Shown: piece after piece, positions 13,522-16,900 of the stretch
Layout: every line of letters starts with the position of its first letter
Position numbering within the stretch: position 1 is the stretch's first letter
Assembly: GCA_036517175.1 (NCBI GenBank)
Contig: DATDXQ010000012.1
Span: forward strand, 1-16,900
Reading direction: 5' to 3'
Length of the DNA stretch: 16,900 nucleotides
DNA from: 2-01-FULL-44-17 sp036517175
GTDB taxonomy: Bacteria > Patescibacteriota > Minisyncoccia > 2-02-FULL-40-12 > IGHO2-01-FULL-4-A
Made by a program: the position numbers and the translations under genes
Notes under the pieces: generated by a model
What the model was told of the DNA's origin: nothing
What the model saw: the letters and a program-made list of their open reading frames with translations, nothing else
Databases searched by the model: none

Positions 13522-14469
13522 ATGAACAAGATGGATAAAAAATTTATTTGGCTGCCAGCATTTTTAATGTTGTTTTTGTTTTTTGTTATTTCTAGTACAT
13601 CTGCCTATAACATAAGTATTAACTGCAAAGACGGTGTTTGTGTAACTGTTGAGGACAATTTGCCGGATGATGCAACTGGAATTAACCCTGCGCAACCAGT
13701 TACTATCAATTTTTTTGTTGTAGATGAGGAGGGAGTTAATCAGGAGCACCAGTGCACGGGAGGCAAGAAAATGTTTTATGCGCTCAGACACAATATTGAA
13801 GGCAGTGTTACTAATTATGAATATATAAAAACAGGGGAGGCATCATCATTTGAGTACCAGTTTAGTTCAGGAGTTGATCAGCAGGCGAATCGCTATTCTG
13901 CCGTCTTTTATTGTTATACCGCAAATCAGGGAACCCAAAAAAGCGTAGTCGATTCTCTGGTGGGTCAACTTAGCGCATTTGGACAGTCTTGGATTTCACC
14001 AGAATTTAACCAAAGAACTAGAGCGGCAACCATAGACCCAGATTGTGATCAGGTGGGTTCTTGTTCCGGGTATCCCATACAAAATGACTGCGAAGCCAAC
14101 AGGTGTGAATTTTCTCCCGCGTGCAGTTGGACTAGTAGTGCGTGTGTTGCTAATGCTGCAGAGATTTTGCCAAGTGTTGATCCCAACGCAGGTGCTACCC
14201 AGAGTTTTGAATTACCCAATCCGATTGGCATAACAACCTTTGAGGATCTGGTAAATATTTTGGGCCGCTGGATCTTTAATATTTCAATACCGATAGCAGT
14301 GGCAGTAATAATCTGGGCCGGGGTGTTGATGCTGACTGCAGGTGCGGAGCCTAAGCGTTTCCAAGAAGGACTGAAGGCATTGAGGTATGCGGTGATTGGT
14401 CTTGCGATAGTTTTAATCGGCAAAGGATTCGTCTCTTTGATTCAGAGTATTCTTAGTTTGAGTGAATAG
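13522..14469 (+). CDS. exported protein with C-terminal TrbC/VirB2-like pilin module
   Basis: This 315-residue protein has a signal peptide (1-28, cleavage after STSA) and an N-terminal extracellular domain of unknown family (29-140). A Cys-rich stretch with six Cys (about 174-209) follows. The C-terminal two-helix module (238-313) reads TTFEDLVNILGRW, IIWAGVLMLTAG, EPKRFQEG and IGLAIVLIGKG. The module matches the 'T4SS pilin' pattern common in CPR genomes. I chose ATG 13522; an in-frame Met at 13531 is an alternative, and an upstream start would add residues before the signal peptide. The large ectodomain suggests an adapted tip or specialised subunit rather than a plain pilin. It lies between other pilin-module genes in the same orientation. 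Confidence 0.82.
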   Translation: MNKMDKKFIWLPAFLMLFLFFVISSTSAYNISINCKDGVCVTVEDNLPDDATGINPAQPVTINFFVVDEEGVNQEHQCTGGKKMFYALRHNIEGSVTNYEYIKTGEASSFEYQFSSGVDQQANRYSAVFYCYTANQGTQKSVVDSLVGQLSAFGQSWISPEFNQRTRAATIDPDCDQVGSCSGYPIQNDCEANRCEFSPACSWTSSACVANAAEILPSVDPNAGATQSFELPNPIGITTFEDLVNILGRWIFNISIPIAVAVIIWAGVLMLTAGAEPKRFQEGLKALRYAVIGLAIVLIGKGFVSLIQSILSLSE

Positions 14470-14494
14470 GCAGGAGTTTTGTTACGGAAAAGTT

Positions 14495-14914
14495 ATGAAT
14501 AAATTTCTAATATTTTTGGCAATTATTTTATTGACAGTTATCCCGATGTTTAAGGCGGAAGCTTTGGCTTTGCCTGTTCAGAGTGGATTGCCATCGAGTG
14601 GTCCGGTTCCGTCCAGTAGTGGTTCCGTCCAGCTTCCGGGTGAGGACCTGACAATTCAGGATGTATTTTCTATCGTAACTGGTTTGACCTGTTGGTTTGC
14701 GAGGGCCGCTTCTGTATTGATGGTTATAATGATAATGATTGCGAGTATCAGATTCTCGATTGCTAAGGGTGACACCGCTGGTAGAATCGCGGCAATGAAG
14801 AATTTCAAGCATGTTTTTATTGGACTGCTGGTTATCATGGGCGTCTATGTTATAATAGCCACGGTAGCCAAGGCAGTTGGCGCCGACTTTTCTTTGATTC
14901 CTTTATTCTGTTAA
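14495..14914 (+). CDS. small TrbC/VirB2-like pilin-module protein
   Basis: This 139-residue protein has a signal peptide (1-25, cleavage after AEALA), a Ser/Pro/Gly-rich linker (26-50) and the two-helix module (51-130). The module contains LTIQDVFSIVTG, IMIASIRFSIAKGD and IGLLVIMGVYVIIA. It aligns in order with the modules of the 13522 and 15039 proteins: an (L)xDVxxI lead, a first helix, a Gly-Asp/Glu turn with a basic loop, and a second helix beginning near IG. ATG 14495 is preferred to an upstream GTG at 14462, which overlaps the previous gene and would put a polar segment before the signal peptide. No Shine-Dalgarno is close. Confidence 0.82.
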   Translation: MNKFLIFLAIILLTVIPMFKAEALALPVQSGLPSSGPVPSSSGSVQLPGEDLTIQDVFSIVTGLTCWFARAASVLMVIMIMIASIRFSIAKGDTAGRIAAMKNFKHVFIGLLVIMGVYVIIATVAKAVGADFSLIPLFC

Positions 14915-14923
14915 TTTTTAAAA

Positions 14924-14943
14924 ATCTAGGTTCCGGATTTTGG
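14924..14943 (+). terminator. weak hairpin after the 14495 gene
   Basis: AAAATC and GATTTT form a short stem followed by GGTTTTT, about 10 nt past the stop. A second A+T-rich stem (14962-14971 with 14977-14986, one wobble) lies farther on. Either may end or attenuate the upstream transcript or protect the ends of processed mRNA. Neither has a strong G+C stem. Confidence 0.3.
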
Positions 14944-15024
14944 TTTTTGGTTCAGGCCCAAGAAGTGATTTTTTTTAAATCATTTCAACTAGTAATTAAA
15001 AACTAACAACCGGGAACTAGTTTG

Positions 15025-15033
15025 AAAGGAGGT
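15025..15033 (+). promoter_or_regulatory. near-perfect Shine-Dalgarno AAAGGAGGT
   Basis: AAAGGAGGT is complementary to the usual 16S rRNA 3' tail and ends 5 nt before ATG 15039. It is the strongest ribosome-binding site in the window, and its neighbours have none, so this pilin-like protein is probably made in larger amounts. Confidence 0.85.
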
Positions 15034-15038
15034 GCTAT

Positions 15039-15407
15039 ATGGACAAAAAAATTAAAATAGCTCGTTGGGTAGTTGCGGCCGCTATGCTTACTATGCCGTT
15101 TGCTACGTTTGCGGTCACTATTGTTCCACCAGATGTTACAACTACCGGTAATCCTATAACTCTGCAAGATGTGGAGAATATTATTACTAGGGTTGCCAAC
15201 TTCCTGATGGTCATAGCTATCATAATTGCCGTCATATTTATAATTTGGGGAGGTATCAAGTACATGACATCACGCGGTGATGCCAAGGCGGCAGGTGAGG
15301 CTAAGGGTATAATAATAAACGGTATTATCGGCGCTGCTGTGGTTCTCGGTGTTGGTGTTATACTCAACACAGTCAGATCATTGCTTGCCAGGACATTCTT
15401 TTCATAA
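15039..15407 (+). CDS. compact TrbC/VirB2-like pilin (probable major subunit)
   Basis: This 122-residue protein has a signal peptide (1-25, cleavage after TFA) and a short linker. Its two helices span about 53-75 and 88-112, with ITLQDVENII, IIWGGIKYMTSRGD and INGIIGAAVVLG. It is the simplest member of the cluster and closest in form to mature conjugative pilins: short, mostly helical, with a basic loop between the helices. The strong Shine-Dalgarno and a separate leader of about 120 nt suggest higher expression than the longer paralogues, as expected for a major subunit. A strong terminator follows, closing the cluster. The role is inferred from fold and context; assembly ATPases are not in the window. 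Confidence 0.87.
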   Translation: MDKKIKIARWVVAAAMLTMPFATFAVTIVPPDVTTTGNPITLQDVENIITRVANFLMVIAIIIAVIFIIWGGIKYMTSRGDAKAAGEAKGIIINGIIGAAVVLGVGVILNTVRSLLARTFFS

Positions 15408-15423
15408 ATTTGAAGTATGTCTA

Positions 15424-15458
15424 AATACAAATCCCGCCTTGGCGGGATTTGTATTATT
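15424..15458 (+). terminator. rho-independent terminator closing the pilin cluster
   Basis: AATACAAATCCCGCC (15424-15438) pairs perfectly with GGCGGGATTTGTATT (15441-15455). The right arm ends in a T-rich tract. It begins 17 nt after the pilin stop. Confidence 0.9.
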
Positions 15459-15479
15459 TGAGTGCAAGATCGATCAGAT

Positions 15480-15545
15480 ATTAATGCCTTCTGACGGAAT
15501 GCGGCTAGATCGCTGGGATATCTAATGTTGTCAGAAGGCATTAAT
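15480..15545. repeat. 16-bp inverted repeat flanking the start of the methyltransferase gene
   Basis: ATTAATGCCTTCTGAC (15480-15495) and GTCAGAAGGCATTAAT (15530-15545) are exact inverted repeats with a 34-nt centre. The right arm covers codons 2-7 of the 15525 ORF, so the hairpin would fold over the first ATG. It may be a translational control hairpin, an operator, or a remnant of a small inverted-repeat element. Confidence 0.7.
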
Positions 15546-16133
15546 GCTGGATCCATTAAAGTTATGATTACGAATATTATTTTACAGATTGTTTTTATTT
15601 TGATTGCCATTTTTGCTATCGCCTTTTTGATTGTGAGTTTTGCAACCGTTATTATTTCAAATGCTCATGGAGCTCCGTATGTTCCTGTAAGCAGAAAGGT
15701 TACTAAACGTTTACTTGAATGGGGAGGTGTTTCTAGCGAGGATATTTTTTGTGATCTTGGCTGTGGCGACGCGCGGTTATTAATTTCTGCAGTTCGTGAC
15801 TTTGGTGTAAAAAAGGCAGTGGGTTATGAAATCGCACCATGGCCGTATATGAAGGCGCGTCTGCTGTTGATGGTGTCTGGACTCAAAGATAGAATTAAAA
15901 TTTTACATAGAAATATTTTTAATGCTGATTTAGGAGATGCAAGTTTTGTTTACCTTTATCTTATGCCTAAAACTGTTGATCGACTTGCTATAAAAATGTC
16001 TAAAGAATTGTCTCTTGGAGCGAAGGTTTTGTGTATTTCATTTCCGATAGAATTAGATCGTCATCCTGAATTCAAATTGCTAAAATCTGAGAAGCTGGGT
16101 AAAATAACAGCGTACTTGTACGGAAGAATATAA
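15525..16133 (+). CDS. membrane-anchored FAM173-like SAM methyltransferase
   Basis: This 202-residue protein has an N-terminal helix (about 14-40) and then a class I methyltransferase domain. The pre-motif PYVPVSRKV, motif I FCDLGCGDARLL (75-86) and GYEIAPWPYMKARL (100-113) match the order of FAM173/ATPSCKMT-type lysine methyltransferases (compare DLGSGDGR and GYELNPWLV). Those enzymes methylate a membrane protein, such as an ATP synthase c subunit, next to their anchor. That suggests a membrane-protein Lys substrate here, but this is inference. The start may be ATG 15525 or ATG 15564 (residue 14). The first lies within a 16-bp inverted repeat; the second begins exactly at the hydrophobic helix. 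Neither has a clear Shine-Dalgarno. It is separated from the pilins by a terminator. Confidence 0.82.
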   Translation: MLSEGINAGSIKVMITNIILQIVFILIAIFAIAFLIVSFATVIISNAHGAPYVPVSRKVTKRLLEWGGVSSEDIFCDLGCGDARLLISAVRDFGVKKAVGYEIAPWPYMKARLLLMVSGLKDRIKILHRNIFNADLGDASFVYLYLMPKTVDRLAIKMSKELSLGAKVLCISFPIELDRHPEFKLLKSEKLGKITAYLYGRI

Positions 16134-16184
16134 GATATTAAAAATCGGAAATAATTTTTATTTTTAATATTTGACATGGCCTTT

Positions 16185-16268
16185 GCTGGGGTGGTGAAAT
16201 TGGCAGACACGCTAGCCTTAGGAGCTAGTGCTCGCAAGAGCGTGGGAGTTCAAATCTCCCTCCCAGCA
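16185..16268 (+). tRNA. tRNA-Leu (anticodon UAG)
   Basis: All arms fold. The acceptor stem is GCTGGGG (16185-16191) with TCCCAGC (16261-16267), including one G-U pair. The anticodon stem CTAGC/GCTAG closes the loop CTTAGGA with anticodon TAG at 16219-16221. A long class II variable arm (16230-16243, GCTCGCAAGAGC hairpin) and the T arm GGGAG-TTCAAAT-CTCCC (16244-16260) follow. The discriminator base is A (16268). The 3' CCA is not encoded (CAA follows), so it must be added by a nucleotidyltransferase. Confidence 0.97.
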
Positions 16269-16301
16269 CAAACAGAAACTTCCAATTTGGAGAGGCTAAA
16301 C

Positions 16302-16322
16302 CAAATCTCCCTCCCGGCGGCA
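16302..16322 (+). repeat. partial copy of the tRNA-Leu 3' end
   Basis: CAAATCTCCCTCCC (16302-16315) repeats exactly the T-arm/acceptor part of the tRNA (16251-16264), 51 nt downstream; the bases after it (GGCGGCACA) resemble the tRNA tail AGCACA. It may be the scar of an integrated element at the tRNA 3' end or the remnant of a duplicated tRNA. Confidence 0.5.
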
Positions 16323-16329
16323 CACAAAT

Positions 16330-16357
16330 TTGTTTTTGTTTAATTTTTGTGTATAAT
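16330..16357 (+). promoter_or_regulatory. promoter giving a leaderless mRNA for the 16364 gene
   Basis: TATAAT (16352-16357) matches consensus exactly; TTGTTT (16330-16335) is a partial -35 at a 16-bp spacing. The -10 ends 6 nt before ATG 16364, the same spacing as for the gene at 3718, so the mRNA should start at or beside the start codon. Confidence 0.65.
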
Positions 16358-16363
16358 TAACTC

Positions 16364-16693
16364 ATGAGTACAATAGAAAAAATAACAAAAAAAGACCCTT
16401 CGTTGGGGGAAGTGCTAAGGTCGCCAGAGGAACATGTTGGCCGGTTAGAGGCCGAAGATGTCCGTTTGGTGGATGATAGGCCTTTATACTATGCCTTGCT
16501 CCCAAATCCAAGCCCAGAATCTGGAGTTTTGGATCGTATAGAAGTTCAGGCGGCCAGATCTCGTTTGGCTACGATTATTGCCATTGATAAAAATAGTGTA
16601 TTGGCACTGCATGGAAAGAGCATCGAGGAAGCTAGGGCTTCTCTTGAGAAAATCGAAAAAGAAGGCGAAAGATCCATGGCGGCTGGAGAATAA
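16364..16693 (+). CDS. small soluble protein of unknown function
   Basis: This 109-residue, charged protein has no signal peptide or transmembrane helix. The N-terminal half is acidic and Pro-containing (PSLGEVLRSPEEHVGRLEAE). The middle (about 57-80) predicts an amphipathic helix followed by a strand (IEVQAARSRLATIIAIDK). The end is a charged helix (EEARASLEKIEKEGERSMA), possibly coiled coil. I do not recognise a family. Support for expression comes from its own promoter with a consensus -10 placed for a leaderless start and a strong terminator right after the stop. It is a single-gene unit, so neighbours give no functional clue. Confidence 0.72.
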   Translation: MSTIEKITKKDPSLGEVLRSPEEHVGRLEAEDVRLVDDRPLYYALLPNPSPESGVLDRIEVQAARSRLATIIAIDKNSVLALHGKSIEEARASLEKIEKEGERSMAAGE

Positions 16694-16713
16694 ACGATAT
16701 TCTCAAGAAAATA

Positions 16714-16748
16714 CTTAAAAAACCCTTAAAAAATAAGGGTTTTTTAAG
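16714..16748 (+). terminator. rho-independent terminator of the 16364 gene
   Basis: A 15-bp perfect stem (16714-16728 with 16734-16748) has an AAAAA loop. CCC/GGG sits in the middle and six T follow within the right arm. It starts 21 nt after the stop codon. Confidence 0.85.
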
Positions 16749-16761
16749 TTGTATGGCTTAG

Positions 16762-16791
16762 TTGACAAACGTGGTCTTTTTATGGTACAAT
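16762..16791 (+). promoter_or_regulatory. strong promoter at the right edge
   Basis: TTGACA (16762-16767) matches consensus. An 18-bp spacer precedes TACAAT (16786-16791), with an extended -10 TG at 16783-16784. Transcription should begin near 16798. No ORF with a credible start follows in the remaining 100 nt. Confidence 0.75.
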
Positions 16792-16797
16792 TAGAGT

Positions 16798-16881
16798 ATC
16801 AGATGAGGCTAGTACCTTAACACTTCGGAGCGCTTTTCTTGCTCAGTGCAGGCAACTGTACTGGCGCGTGTAAGCGTTTTT
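16798..16881 (+). ncRNA. candidate structured non-coding RNA or leader
   Basis: Directly downstream of a strong promoter, CAGTGCAG (16844-16851) and CTGTACTG (16856-16863) form an 8-bp stem capped by a GCAA (GNRA-type) tetraloop. Below it GCGC pairs with GCGC (16830-16833 with 16864-16867), then CAC/GTG and CTT/AAG continue the helix, with a TTCGGA bulge (16824-16829) and an internal loop at 16834-16843. TTTTT follows at 16877-16881. All short reading frames are interrupted. It could be an independent small RNA ending at the T run, or the attenuator/leader of a gene beyond the window. I could not match it to a known riboswitch, SRP, tmRNA or RNase P core. Confidence 0.45.
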
Positions 16882-16900
16882 AGGTTATAAGGTTTAGTTT

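Noticed and set aside
14049..14423. Minus-strand ORF of 124 codons opposite the 13522 gene, and similar ORFs opposite gyrA and 15039
   Set aside because: These are antisense shadows of hydrophobic coding sequence; no promoter or ribosome-binding site was seen.
16171..16176. TTGACA just before tRNA-Leu as its -35 box
   Set aside because: It lies only 8 nt before the mature tRNA, so no -10 can fit; probably coincidence.
16798..16900. SRP RNA, tmRNA or a GEMM/fluoride riboswitch at the right edge
   Set aside because: The conserved cores of these RNAs are not found in the visible part; only generic hairpins can be supported.

Overview
The window looks like chromosome of a Candidate Phyla Radiation (Patescibacteria, probably Parcubacteria-like) bacterium. 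This is inferred from gene content and layout, not from a marker search. The clues are a four-domain ribosomal protein S1, GyrA preceded by a small one-TM protein, a cluster of small two-helix 'T4SS pilin' (TrbC/VirB2-like) proteins, an orphan membrane-anchored solute-binding protein, few Shine-Dalgarno sequences, and two clearly leaderless starts (-10 box ending 6 nt before ATG). The standard bacterial code fits all genes.

Region 1 (1-2300) is an accessory-looking island. A two-gene operon (344-2003) encodes a protein with a degenerate Nudix box and a protein with a C-terminal cold-shock domain. It is visibly richer in G+C than the rest (57-60% in sampled 60-nt stretches, against 30-40% in the gyrA and solute-binding genes). 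It has its own promoter with a dyad over the -35 box, good Shine-Dalgarno sequences, a strong terminator, and related non-coding repeats on both sides. The right-hand repeat is a 154-bp near-palindrome with 23-bp terminal inverted repeats.

Region 2 (2283-3599, minus strand) holds rpsA and, directly after its stop, a possible 50-residue Lys-rich ORF ending in a 24-bp palindromic terminator. Region 3 (3718-7230, plus) is an operon: leaderless UPF0173-type metallo-beta-lactamase-fold hydrolase, one-TM protein, gyrA, terminator.

Region 4 (7246-15455, plus) is the most interesting part. A small methyltransferase and a membrane-anchored solute-binding protein are followed by a 1202-residue envelope protein. 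That protein joins a pilin-like two-helix module, Cys-rich motifs, three He_PIG/Ig-like and three FN3-like domains, a lytic transglycosylase and an M15-type peptidase. Next come a signal-peptide/C-terminal-TM protein and three more pilin-module proteins. The last of these, a compact 122-residue pilin-like protein, has a near-perfect Shine-Dalgarno. I infer a cell-surface appendage or type IV secretion-like device with a built-in tool that cuts both glycan strands and peptide crosslinks. No VirB4/VirD4-type ATPase is inside the window.

Region 5 (15480-16900) holds a membrane-anchored FAM173-like methyltransferase preceded by a 16-bp inverted repeat, tRNA-Leu(UAG) with a partial copy of its 3' end 51 nt downstream, a leaderless small gene of unknown function, a terminator, and a strong promoter driving a structured, apparently non-coding RNA that may continue past the end.
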